From Sporolactobacillus pectinivorans (GTDB taxonomy: Bacteria > Bacillota > Bacilli > Bacillales > Sporolactobacillaceae): a DNA stretch of 64,000 nucleotides. Below the pieces are notes generated by a model. It was not told the DNA's origin. It did not search any database and was given only the letters and a program-made list of their open reading frames with translations. Each line of letters begins with the position of its first letter. Position 1 is the stretch's first letter. The position numbers were made by a program, and so were the translations under genes. This document shows positions 26,130-34,612 of this stretch, piece after piece. The stretch lies in NCBI RefSeq assembly GCF_002802965.1, contig NZ_NXGA01000001.1, forward strand, positions 2,707,276 to 2,771,275, read 5' to 3'.

Positions 26130-27338
26130 TTAATCGTGCGCCGATTTTTTTATCGCTGAAAGCCGTGTCACTTGTTTCAAACCGCTATTCATTAAAACAA
26201 AAATAAAGAGCCAGCTGATCATGATTAAAAGAATCACTTTAATCACGGAATCCCCGATAACCGGAAGCGGCATGTCCCAAAAAGCGTGAAGGAAAATAGG
26301 GACAACCATCAATTTGAGAAATCGTGATCTGGACAGCATGTTCAAGGTGAACGGCTGGCTCTGCTTAACTAAAACGAGCGCTCCCCCAGCAATGGCGGTC
26401 CAAACAGCATGTGTGCCGATGCTTGTCCAAGCTCGCATCACAATAACATTCAGAAAGGTTTCATTACGCATCGTTTGAAACGCCCGAAAAGCATAGCCCG
26501 CGGATTCAAACGACGCAAAACCCGCGCCGATGACCGCGCCGATCAGCAGGCCATTCAATAAATATTTGACATTTAGCTGACTGATGAATCCGATCATAAT
26601 CAGCAGTTTTCCCAGTTCTTCAACCATACCGATGACAAATGCGCTCGTGATACTGATCCGGTAAACCGGAAAAATCGTATAAAGGACAAGTGTCACAATG
26701 ATTGAGGCCACGCCTCCGATAAAGAACATGCGAACAACATCAAAAAGATTGATATTTCGGGGGACATTGGTCTCAAAAAAGAAGACGACCAGAGAGAAGG
26801 GAACTGCAAAGGAGCCAATCAGCATTAAGCCCGGAAGCGCATAAGGATTGCCAAACTCTGTCAGACAAATCCAAAGCATGCCATAAGTAATAAAGAAGAT
26901 CAGAAAAACTCTTGAGAAGAGCCAAGGTTTTGGCCAGGCGGAAGATATGTCCACTTCACTAGGGGTTGTAAAAGCGGTACCGGCGATAAAAATTTGCTCA
27001 CTTTCTTCTTTCGTATGCTGCTGAAAAACTTGCGAAAAAAGATCGCGAAGTTTTAGGTCAACCGGGCCGTGTTCACCAACCATTTTATTCATTTTTTCTG
27101 TTGCGCGGCTCATAAAGCCCCCCGATCCGCGGGATGCCGTACGTACCCGCTGATCCACTGATTGCCGATTCGCCTGATGAATCGTTGTATTTCGAATGTT
27201 CTTCCATTCCGTCATACCTTGAGCGATCGCCAGTGTGTCGTCGTTGATTTTTCCTTTGCTTACAAGCAATTTCATCTCATCTTCTGATAAAGGGCCTCGA
27301 GTCTCCTGACCATCGTAATAATACCAACGGGATGCCAT
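26130..27338 (-). CDS. GYF-domain/PrsW-family intramembrane protease fusion
   Basis: A 402-residue protein. Residues 4-55 form a GYF_2-type domain (WYYYDGQETRGPLSEDEMKL then WKNI). A polar linker leads to a membrane region of about eight helices from residue 140. PrsW motifs are present: EELGK at Glu240-Glu241, FASFES with Glu278, GTHAVW with His310 and FLHAFWD with His351, the residues associated with glutamic intramembrane proteolysis in the PrsW/CPBP group. B. subtilis PrsW cuts anti-sigma factor RsiW; whether this protein does so is unknown, because the GYF domain is not part of that protein. It is a single gene. Confidence 0.8.
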   Translation of the reverse strand: MASRWYYYDGQETRGPLSEDEMKLLVSKGKINDDTLAIAQGMTEWKNIRNTTIHQANRQSVDQRVRTASRGSGGFMSRATEKMNKMVGEHGPVDLKLRDLFSQVFQQHTKEESEQIFIAGTAFTTPSEVDISSAWPKPWLFSRVFLIFFITYGMLWICLTEFGNPYALPGLMLIGSFAVPFSLVVFFFETNVPRNINLFDVVRMFFIGGVASIIVTLVLYTIFPVYRISITSAFVIGMVEELGKLLIMIGFISQLNVKYLLNGLLIGAVIGAGFASFESAGYAFRAFQTMRNETFLNVIVMRAWTSIGTHAVWTAIAGGALVLVKQSQPFTLNMLSRSRFLKLMVVPIFLHAFWDMPLPVIGDSVIKVILLIMISWLFIFVLMNSGLKQVTRLSAIKKSAHD

Positions 27339-27608
27339 ATTCGTTCTTCACTTCTTTCACTTTGAAAAATTGAGCAGCTTTTTCTTTAGTCTTTGACGAT
27401 ATCGCCCATTTAAACCACTTAATATTTGAAAGTAAAGAAGCAAAGCTTTATGTATCGTTTAAAAAAATTAAACGGCTCCAGATTTCTTTCGGGATAATAC
27501 GTGAGGGGTGCAATGGATGTGCGGCAATCCTGACACCCAATGCCATCAGTGATAATGGTTTTTAGCTTCCTTGATTTGGTTGACATGTATTCATTGGGCA
27601 TTCTGAGC

Positions 27609-29042
27609 TTACCTGACTGAAGAGACAAATCGCTTGACACCCTCCGCGATTTCGTTTTCTTTCAAACCGGAGTAACTTAACCGGACATATCTCGGATGTG
27701 CCCCATAAATAGTACCTGGAACAAACAGAACCCCATTTTCTATTCCTGACTGAAGCCGCTCCACATCCGAAAAATGATCCGGACATTTGACCCACAGATG
27801 ATAACCTCCCTTTGGGGTTGTCCAGCTCAACTTGTCTTTTGAGTACGCTTTGAGTGAATGAATCATTTTATTTTTTCTGCGACGAAGCTTTTCCCGCAAA
27901 ACTTTAAGATGAGCTTCCCATATTCCAGATGTTATAAAACGTGCTGCGATCATTTGAGTTACAATATTCGTTCCATGATCCATTTGATCCTTGGCATCTT
28001 TCAGTCGCTTCAATACTGTTTCCGGGGCAACCATCCACCCGATGCGAAGACCGGGAGCCACCGTTTTCGATAGACTCCCTATGTATATCACGGATTGGTT
28101 ATGACTCATTGAGAATAGCGAAGAAATCTCGGCCGATTCGCTGTTAAAATAGAGCAGACTGTACGGATCATCCTCCACAATCGGGATCCGTCGACTTTCA
28201 CATATGGAAATAATCGTTTTTCTGCGTTGCCCTGATAATGTAATCCCTGTCGGATTTTGATAGGTTGGATTGATAAACAGCATTTTAATCGGCTTTTTGT
28301 TAAGCAGTCTCTCAAGTTCTTCCGGAATGATTCCTTCATGATCCATGGGCGCCCCAAACATTCTAAGCCCGGCGGAATGAAAGAGCGGCAGAGAATAAAA
28401 ATACGACGGATATTCCAGTGCGATCGCGTCACCCGGATTGAGCAGGCACTGCGTGATCAGCAATAGCGCTTGCTGTGAACCGGCTGTAATAAGTATGTCC
28501 TTTGCCTCTGCATGAATTTTGTATTGCTGCTTTAACAAGCGGCTGATCCCAATTCTAAGCGGTTCATACCCCTGAGGTTCAGGATAGCCAAGCGGAGCAT
28601 CCAGAGCTGACTCCTTCATGATCTGCTGAATACGGGCAACAGGGTAATCTTCCCGGCAAAGTTCCCCACTTGATAAATTGATGAGTTCGTGATGATTTCT
28701 TGCCTCATTGAGTTTTTGAAGAATCGGGAGCGTAGGCAAAAAAGAGCCCCCGTTCGCATAGTCATGCCAGTTGGTCACGCGAACGGGATTGACGCCCAAC
28801 CGTCTCTGGCAGACAACTGTTCCGCTCCCTCTTACAGAATTCACAAGTCCTGTTGATCGAAGCACATCATATGCCCGAACTACGGTTGTTCGATTAACAC
28901 CCAACCGCTTTGCTAAATTCCGTTCTGGCGGCAGCTTGCCGCCGGGCATTAATTGACCCTCCATAATTTGCTTTTCAAAGTGTCGAGCGATCTGATCATA
29001 TAACGGCAAACCCTTTTTTTCTTTCTTTGGCTCCCAATCCAT
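27609..29042 (-). CDS. MocR-type regulator (GntR HTH plus aminotransferase domain)
   Basis: A 477-residue protein from ATG at 29042 behind GAGGAGG. An N-terminal GntR winged helix (PLYDQIARHFEKQIMEGQL, ERNLAKRLGVNRTTVVRAYD) is fused to a fold-type I aminotransferase domain. The PLP lysine is in YIGSLSKTVAPGLRIGW, and the domain includes NPTYQNPTG and GSQQALLL. Such proteins sense PLP or amino compounds and usually control a divergent gene. Here that gene is PaiB-like, and two direct repeats typical of MocR operators lie between them. The N-terminal 21 residues of the longer frame are not supported. Confidence 0.85.
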   Translation of the reverse strand: MDWEPKKEKKGLPLYDQIARHFEKQIMEGQLMPGGKLPPERNLAKRLGVNRTTVVRAYDVLRSTGLVNSVRGSGTVVCQRRLGVNPVRVTNWHDYANGGSFLPTLPILQKLNEARNHHELINLSSGELCREDYPVARIQQIMKESALDAPLGYPEPQGYEPLRIGISRLLKQQYKIHAEAKDILITAGSQQALLLITQCLLNPGDAIALEYPSYFYSLPLFHSAGLRMFGAPMDHEGIIPEELERLLNKKPIKMLFINPTYQNPTGITLSGQRRKTIISICESRRIPIVEDDPYSLLYFNSESAEISSLFSMSHNQSVIYIGSLSKTVAPGLRIGWMVAPETVLKRLKDAKDQMDHGTNIVTQMIAARFITSGIWEAHLKVLREKLRRRKNKMIHSLKAYSKDKLSWTTPKGGYHLWVKCPDHFSDVERLQSGIENGVLFVPGTIYGAHPRYVRLSYSGLKENEIAEGVKRFVSSVR

Positions 29043-29059
29043 TAAATTTCCTCCTCTTA

Positions 29060-29092
29060 AATTGGATGACCTCGTGATAAACCAATTGGATG
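29060..29092. promoter_or_regulatory. Direct repeats, candidate MocR operator
   Basis: AATTGGATG occurs at 29060-29068 and 29084-29092, 24 bp apart, in the short gap between divergent mocR-like and paiB-like genes. Characterised MocR regulators such as GabR bind direct repeats in this position. Confidence 0.5.
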
Positions 29093-29155
29093 TTCTCATA
29101 ATCATAACACAGCTTTATGATTGATTTATCAACAAAAAACATTGAGGTGAACAGC

Positions 29156-29791
29156 ATGTACATCCCGGAACATTTTAAAATGACGACAGATGAGGATATG
29201 TTTAAGATGATCGAACAAAATTCTTTTGCCACGTTATTTTCCCAGCATCACGGGGCGCCGTATGCTACTCATCTACCCGTAACATTAAACCGGAAAAAAA
29301 GATTACTCTGCGGGCATTTCGCTCGCTCCAATCCGCAGTGGGAGGATATTGGCCAACAGGAGATACTTGCTGTTTTTCAGGGACCGCATCGTTACATCTC
29401 TCCTTCCTGGTATGAGACAAACACCGCCGTCCCGACATGGAACTACGTTGCCGTACATATTTACGGACAAGTGGAATTAATCACCGACCCTAAAGAACTG
29501 ATGAACACCCTCAACGCTATGGTTCAAAAATACGAAAAACCGGGATATACGTACAAGCTGACTGATGTTAATCCGGCATTTGTCAATAAGTTATTTAATG
29601 GAATTGTCGGCTTCAAAATTAAAATCAATCGGATGGAAGGAAAGCAGAAGCTCAGCCAAAATAACCCCGAGGAACGTCAAAAACGAATCATCGAGCATCT
29701 AAAAGCAATAAAACAAGCCAATGAAAATGAAATGGCTCAGATGATGGAAAATAATTTGAATAAGAAAGCCAGGAATAATGCTGACCAGTAA
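29156..29791 (+). CDS. PaiB-family FMN-binding protein
   Basis: A 211-residue protein from ATG at 29156, which follows TTGAGGTGA; the frame extends upstream to 29117 without a ribosome site. [20 protein letters not shown], then [12 protein letters not shown] and [13 protein letters not shown], and [19 protein letters not shown] are PaiB hallmarks. This split-barrel flavin-reductase-like fold was first described as a negative regulator of degradative enzymes and sporulation in B. subtilis. It is controlled most likely by the divergent MocR-like protein. A PaiA homologue is encoded 24 kb away rather than next to it. A terminator follows. Confidence 0.85.
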   Translation: MYIPEHFKMTTDEDMFKMIEQNSFATLFSQHHGAPYATHLPVTLNRKKRLLCGHFARSNPQWEDIGQQEILAVFQGPHRYISPSWYETNTAVPTWNYVAVHIYGQVELITDPKELMNTLNAMVQKYEKPGYTYKLTDVNPAFVNKLFNGIVGFKIKINRMEGKQKLSQNNPEERQKRIIEHLKAIKQANENEMAQMMENNLNKKARNNADQ

Positions 29792-29856
29792 TAAAATTAT
29801 TTAATTTTTCCTAAATACAGCGACCGAAAAGTAAATAATCATCTTTGGAAAAGATT

Positions 29857-29890
29857 CATAGATCCTTCATACGGGATCTATGTTTATTTT
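29857..29890 (+). terminator. Terminator after paiB-like gene
   Basis: CATAGATCC and GGATCTATG form a 9-bp stem around an 8-base loop, followed by TTTATTTT. Confidence 0.75.
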
Positions 29891-29935
29891 ACCACTGCCA
29901 TAAATGCATCACTAAACCTGTTTCCAGTTAACTGT

Positions 29936-30308
29936 TCAGATATCCTGATTAGCAGAGCTGCAATGTCCTGCTATAATTTTCGTTTTGCCATGAATATTTG
30001 TCCAAACACGCGTGTAACACATCTGGCCACCAATTGGTTGCGTCTCAAAAGTGCCCTTCAGAATGACCCGTGTTACGGTCACGGCTGAATCATTTAAAAG
30101 CTTCACACGTTGATCCAAAACCATTATTTCAGAAAAGTTTAACGCTCCAGACCGTTGTTTCAAGATCATTTTCTTTAGTTAATATTTGTCCAAAATGGTC
30201 AACAAAGATAAGGTCATCGTCAATCAATTCATCTAGGGCTGTTACGTCACTACTTAACATTGCCTCTTGAAGCCTTTTTTCACATTCTATAATTTCTGAT
30301 TTTTTCAT
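29936..30308 (-). pseudogene. SnoaL/DUF4440-like (NTF2-fold) gene with a frameshift
   Basis: From ATG at 30308 (AGGAG upstream) the reverse frame reads MKKSEIIECEKRLQEAMLSS, then DLIFVDHFGQILTKENDLE. There the frame is lost by one extra base near 30165, and the remainder (RSGALNFSEIMVLDQRVKLL, then YTRVWTNIHGKTKIIAGHCS) continues in the neighbouring frame to 29936. Together these make a complete 124-residue NTF2-fold protein of the DUF4440/SnoaL type. The family has no single function. Recent loss is suggested because both halves are otherwise well preserved; a sequencing error is the alternative. Confidence 0.7.
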
Positions 30309-30416
30309 GATAAATCTCCTCCCGTATTTTTCCCGCTCAGAAATCCTATGCTTTGTTCCCCGTTTCTGACGAATGGGAACTTTTTTCTATTTAAAGCCTT
30401 TTACTTGGAATCAAGA

Positions 30417-30527
30417 CTATTCAAGGTTTGTCCAGGCATAGAGTCCGGAGACAGAAGCGCTCCCAGCGATGATCATACCCGCCGCTTTTAATTTTTCTCC
30501 TTTCATTCCTCTTGTATAACGAATCAT
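30417..30527 (-). CDS. Possible 36-residue single-pass membrane peptide
   Basis: A short frame reading MIRYTRGMKGEKLKAAG then MIIAGSASVSGLYAW and NLE, with one hydrophobic helix. No strong ribosome site precedes either ATG (30527 or 30506), and no family is recognised. It lies between the DUF4440 relic and the hydrolase. Confidence 0.3.
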   Translation of the reverse strand: MIRYTRGMKGEKLKAAGMIIAGSASVSGLYAWTNLE

Positions 30528-30548
30528 CAGCCGAAACGTTACAACCCA

Positions 30549-31247
30549 CTAGTGATATTTTTCTAAGAATTTAGTAACTGTCTGAATGACCATGTCGCCC
30601 TCGGAATCCAGAAAAATGTGGTGCTTTGAGTGCGGAAGATAATGTAGCTCTTTTTCTTTTGATGGAGCCACGCGAAAAATCAATTCGGCACTTTTCGGAT
30701 CCACAGTTTCATCCTTTTGCCCATGAATGATACAAAGCGGAATCGAGATATGTTGAAAAATTCTTTTTGCCTGGCGGACGACCTTTTGAAATTGGAACAC
30801 ATTATGAAGCGGGATAGAACGGATTAGTGATTGCTTGTTGAGCCTCTCATGATCAGGCAAGGAACGATGCTTTCCTGTGTATTGAAAAAATTGTTCCAGC
30901 CGCATCCTTAAGACGTAAGGTGTGAGCACGTATACAGCCGGAGAAAGTAATACTAATGAAGCTACTCGATATCGACAGGCCATAATCGAAGCGATCATTG
31001 CCCCCATAGAAAAACCAATCAAATGAATTTTTTTATTTTCTTCAATGGCATGTTCCATGATTTCTTCAATCATTTGCAGCCAATCCAATGCAGTGATTTT
31101 CTCCATCCGCTTTTTGTCTGTACTGTGCCCGGGCAACAAGGGCGTCATAACTTCATAACCCTTTCGTTCCAAAGCGCGCGCTAATGGCTCTACCTCCCGA
31201 GGGTTTCCTGCAAACCCGTGAATAATGATACATAACTCCTGATACAT
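30549..31247 (-). CDS. Carboxylesterase/lipase-like alpha/beta-hydrolase
   Basis: A 232-residue enzyme from ATG at 31247, preceded by AAAAGGAG; the frame extends to 31367 without support. It resembles the Est30/YvaK carboxylesterase and monoglyceride-lipase group: LCIIIHGFAGNPREVEPLAR near the start, nucleophile elbow GFSMGAM, acid in HGQKDETVD, and a terminal HSKHHIFLD with the catalytic His. It is cytosolic, with no signal peptide. It is a lone gene between relics. Confidence 0.8.
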   Translation of the reverse strand: MYQELCIIIHGFAGNPREVEPLARALERKGYEVMTPLLPGHSTDKKRMEKITALDWLQMIEEIMEHAIEENKKIHLIGFSMGAMIASIMACRYRVASLVLLSPAVYVLTPYVLRMRLEQFFQYTGKHRSLPDHERLNKQSLIRSIPLHNVFQFQKVVRQAKRIFQHISIPLCIIHGQKDETVDPKSAELIFRVAPSKEKELHYLPHSKHHIFLDSEGDMVIQTVTKFLEKYH

Positions 31248-31629
31248 GAAAATTCTCCTTTTAAAAAGGTCTGAATACCACATTTGGAGAATGATGCTCA
31301 GCTGAAACAGTCGGTCCATTCCTACACAGCAGCTCAGATTCGTTGGTATCTTTTCGTGACCGTTCAATTAAATTTTACAACAAAAGAAAGGTGACAATCC
31401 TAGTCTGCCAGTGCAATCGTTGTATATACACAGTGATCTAACGATGTTTCAGCAGATCAACCAATTGGATGGAGAAACAGTCAATAATTAATGAGCTGCA
31501 AAGGAGCCCATTGGATGCAAACAATGTTTTAAGTCATTCGGATACAAGCAAAGAATCAGGGGATGATACTTGGGGAAAAGGAAGCATGATTAACAAAGCC
31601 TTTGAAACTTTTTAAGCTGGTGGTCAGAT

Positions 31630-32403
31630 ATGCCTTTCATCATGGTGAACGGTTGCAAACTCTATTTTACGGTTCAAGGTCAGGGAACACCCCTTCTCTT
31701 TATTCATCCCCCGGTACTGACTCATTTCAATTTTGAGCATCAAATGAAGGAATTATCGAAGTATTTCCGGATTATTACTTTTGATATCCGAGGGCATGGA
31801 AGAAGTTCATTTTCCAGACAGCCTTTAACTTATCCTTTGATTGCAGAAGATATGAAGCACTTATTGGACCATCTAAACATTCAAAAAGCGTTCGTCTGCG
31901 GTTATTCTACAGGCGGATCCATCGCTCTTGAATTTTTGCTGGCTCAAACGGATCGGGCACTGGGAGGGATCCTGATCAGCGGTTTGTCTGAAGTCAATGA
32001 TTGGATTTTAAAAAATAAAATTGTGTTAGCGATGACACTTGCCAAATTAAAAGCTCTTTCTGTATTGGCCTTATATATATCCGGAACGAATATGGATACC
32101 AGGTCCTCATTTTGGAAAATGGTTAAGGAAGAACGCAAAGGAACTGCGCAAAATATTGCAGAGTATTATCGATATAGCCTGTCCTATAATTGCACAAATA
32201 AATTGGAAAAAATTAAACAGCCCATTTTATTAATCTATGGACAGGGAGATAAAGGTTTTTACCGTTATGCCAAATTGTTGCACGACAAGTTGCCACAGAA
32301 TGAATTGAAATGGATCCCTCATGTCAAACATCAACTGCCGACGAAAGCCGCTTTAAAATTAAATGGTTTGATCAAGCAATTTATAGATACACACAAGAAA
32401 TAG
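31630..32403 (+). CDS. Alpha/beta-hydrolase
   Basis: A 257-residue alpha/beta-hydrolase. The oxyanion region LLFIHPPVLTHFN is near residue 24. The Ser elbow VCGYSTGGS holds a Ser near residue 98, YGQGDKGFY likely supplies the acid, and HVKHQLP near the C-terminus supplies His. The oxyanion motif is HPP rather than HG-G, which is uncommon. GGTGG precedes ATG at 31630. The substrate is unknown. It is a single gene ending before a terminator-like hairpin. Confidence 0.75.
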   Translation: MPFIMVNGCKLYFTVQGQGTPLLFIHPPVLTHFNFEHQMKELSKYFRIITFDIRGHGRSSFSRQPLTYPLIAEDMKHLLDHLNIQKAFVCGYSTGGSIALEFLLAQTDRALGGILISGLSEVNDWILKNKIVLAMTLAKLKALSVLALYISGTNMDTRSSFWKMVKEERKGTAQNIAEYYRYSLSYNCTNKLEKIKQPILLIYGQGDKGFYRYAKLLHDKLPQNELKWIPHVKHQLPTKAALKLNGLIKQFIDTHKK

Positions 32404-32510
32404 GAAGTAAAAGGTCGACCCCTTATTTTTTCGACAAAAGACGTTGGTCCTATATGTCTACTTTGGTTACGGGATCCATTCTGAACTTCGTCACAAATTA
32501 TTACGAGATA

Positions 32511-32546
32511 GGAAAAACCGGGCAAAAATCGTCCGGTCCTTTTTAG
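32511..32546 (+). terminator. Terminator-like hairpin after hydrolase
   Basis: ACCGG and CCGGT with A-rich and T-rich flanks (AAAAACCGGG, then CCGGTCCTTTTT) lie 110 bases downstream of the hydrolase stop. Confidence 0.45.
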
Positions 32547-32592
32547 AACCGAGAAAATTTTTAAGCTTAGATGTTGCCCAGTAAACTCATTT

Positions 32593-32718
32593 GTTGATTT
32601 TTCCCGGTTTATTGTTGATTCTTGTGCGATTTGTGTCGATTTTTTCCTGAAATATGTTGATTCTTGCACTGATTCTGTCGATTCTTTTCGCTTTTGCGTT
32701 GATTGACAACTTTGCTGA
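32593..32718. repeat. 21-bp tandem repeat array (heptapeptide-coding)
   Basis: Five full units and part of a sixth, each exactly 21 bp, begin with GTTGATT or GTCGATT (starts at 32593, 32614, 32635, 32656, 32677, 32698). Read on the minus strand they encode degenerate heptads such as ESTYFRK, KSTQIAQ, ESTINRE and KSTNEFT. There is no supported start codon or ribosome site. Spacing and divergence rule out a CRISPR array. Confidence 0.65.
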
Positions 32719-32822
32719 TTTGGTCGTTTCTCAAATTTGGTATTGATCAGAATTTCTTATGAAAGCTGAATTGTGACCGAAATAAAAGTTATGAGCTTTA
32801 GTCATGGCAATGTCCCCTTCCA

Positions 32823-34424
32823 TTACCCGTTAATTGAGCGGAAATGCTTCACTTGAACATTTTCAAAAAGCGATTTTCCGCCTATTGAAAACAAAGTGAT
32901 ACATTTATCGTTTAATTGCGGAAACACTTCATCAGAATAAACAATCTTGCCATCATCAATAAATACTTCGATGCTTGTTTTATCAACAAAAATCTCTAAA
33001 TGAACTTTCTTCTTACTTGTATCAAACGGTGTTCTGCTTTCAACATATTTTTGCGTGCTATCAGGCTGTCCGGTAAAAGCCCGATTGACATAGAAATAGT
33101 GGCCTTCCGTAAAGACACCCACATCGATATGGCGTTTGTGATCTGCCGATTCGCGAAGCCTGATCCCTACATTTTTGGCATCCGTCCAACTGATATCTGC
33201 GTCCAGTTCGTACGCAACACCTTTCACTTTCAGTTCTTTTGAGCCGGTCACTGGGATCTGTTTAAAATGAGTGGTCGACGTTGTCAGACGATTCAGGGCT
33301 TCAACGGGTTGTGAGATAAGGCTATACGTATTGTCCGGCTGCTTGACTAGTCTGATTTGGCGCACAATCGAATCCATGCCATTGAAACCATCCTGCATGG
33401 TCGGCGTATTGTTCGGATAATCCCAATTATTCATCCAGGCCAGAGCATAACGTTTCGAAAACTTTTCACTGCTATTACCACTTTCAAACGTCACGCCTGC
33501 ATACCAGTCAAAACCATGATCCAGCCATTGGGGTTCACTTTGATCAGCGATAAATGCTTTACCGTCAAAGTTTCCGGTCCAATACGCGTAGGTATTCGGT
33601 CTGCCTGAAGATTTACCGTTCGCGCTTGCCCCCAAAACCCATTTGTACGTCCCGTTATTTGCCCGCATGATAAAGAGATCGGGACATTCGACGATACCAA
33701 TATTTTGTGTGAAGAACCCTCCGGTATACCGCCAGTTTTTCAGATTATCAGATGTGTAAAATTCAATCTTTGTCCCTTCTGCCAAAGCCATAACCCAATT
33801 GCCGGTCTGTGGATCCCAGATCACTTTCGGGTCTCTGAAATCTTTGACACCCGGATTGGGCAAGACGGGGCTGTTATGATAAGATTTAAACGTTTTTCCC
33901 CTGTCCGTGCTGTACCATAGAAATTGCTCCTGACTGCCGCCATTTGCGGAAGGTTGAGTTACAATCGCCACAATTGCCCCTTTGCCGAAACCCGCAGTAT
34001 TTTTTGTATCAACCACAAAAGATCCCGTCCATATATCTCCGTTTTTATTTGTATATTTTGGAATCGCCACTCCCTCATCTTTCCAGTGAACCAGGTCCTT
34101 TGATGTCGCCTGCCGCCATTCCGTGCCGTTGCCCTTTTGATAATCACGATTATAAAGATAATAGAAATGATACGCTCCATCAAAAAACACGGGCCTTTGT
34201 GGGTCGTTCATCCATTTGTTAGGTGTTGTAAAATGATAAGTCGCCCGGTAGTCCGGCGTTTGTTGAACCGATGTTTTATTTATCCCTTTATTCTGGTGAA
34301 CTCTCTGATTTACTATTTTGTTTGGATGATATAAAAGTAATCCGATGGTTAATAATAGTGCCATACAGATCACAAAAACAGCTAATCGTTGAAACACTTT
34401 ACGATGAATTGCTTTTTTATGCAA
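32823..34424 (-). CDS. levB: Levanase LevB (GH32, levanbiose-producing)
   Basis: A 533-residue GH32 fructan hydrolase with an N-terminal membrane anchor or uncleaved signal (residues 12-31). The catalytic set is complete: Asp74 in WMNDPQ (nucleophile), Asp198 in FRDPK (stabiliser) and Glu246 in ECPDLF (acid/base). The five-blade propeller is followed by a beta-sandwich ending KTSIEVFIDDG. The order levansucrase then levanase matches the sacB-levB layout of B. subtilis, where LevB trims levan to levanbiose. A terminator after the upstream levansucrase gene suggests partial uncoupling here. Confidence 0.85.
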   Translation of the reverse strand: MHKKAIHRKVFQRLAVFVICMALLLTIGLLLYHPNKIVNQRVHQNKGINKTSVQQTPDYRATYHFTTPNKWMNDPQRPVFFDGAYHFYYLYNRDYQKGNGTEWRQATSKDLVHWKDEGVAIPKYTNKNGDIWTGSFVVDTKNTAGFGKGAIVAIVTQPSANGGSQEQFLWYSTDRGKTFKSYHNSPVLPNPGVKDFRDPKVIWDPQTGNWVMALAEGTKIEFYTSDNLKNWRYTGGFFTQNIGIVECPDLFIMRANNGTYKWVLGASANGKSSGRPNTYAYWTGNFDGKAFIADQSEPQWLDHGFDWYAGVTFESGNSSEKFSKRYALAWMNNWDYPNNTPTMQDGFNGMDSIVRQIRLVKQPDNTYSLISQPVEALNRLTTSTTHFKQIPVTGSKELKVKGVAYELDADISWTDAKNVGIRLRESADHKRHIDVGVFTEGHYFYVNRAFTGQPDSTQKYVESRTPFDTSKKKVHLEIFVDKTSIEVFIDDGKIVYSDEVFPQLNDKCITLFSIGGKSLFENVQVKHFRSING

Positions 34425-34510
34425 ACAAACACCTCCGTTTTGCTGATTGTTTTATAACTGTAAAGGAATAATATCTGTTTGATAAATAAAGGGATAGAAG
34501 TTTATTTGTA

Positions 34511-34548
34511 AAAAAGGATAATGCCGATACTAAATCGGCATTATCCGG
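34511..34548 (-). terminator. Terminator between levansucrase 2 and levB
   Basis: GGATAATGCCGAT and ATCGGCATTATCC form a perfect 13-bp stem followed on the minus strand by TTTTTT. Its core matches the terminator of levansucrase 1, evidence that the duplicated unit included the 3' end. Confidence 0.85.
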
Positions 34549-34612
34549 GAAACTTTCAATGTCTTTCAAGTCCAATGCTTTAATCTTCATAGAATCAGTT
34601 TTTTCGTGCCGT

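Noticed and set aside
31469..31615. 48-codon forward ORF (MEKQSIINELQRS...)
   Set aside because: No ribosome site and no recognisable family; cannot be separated from chance.
32593..32718. Possible CRISPR array
   Set aside because: Units are contiguous 21-bp repeats without unique spacers and no cas genes are present.
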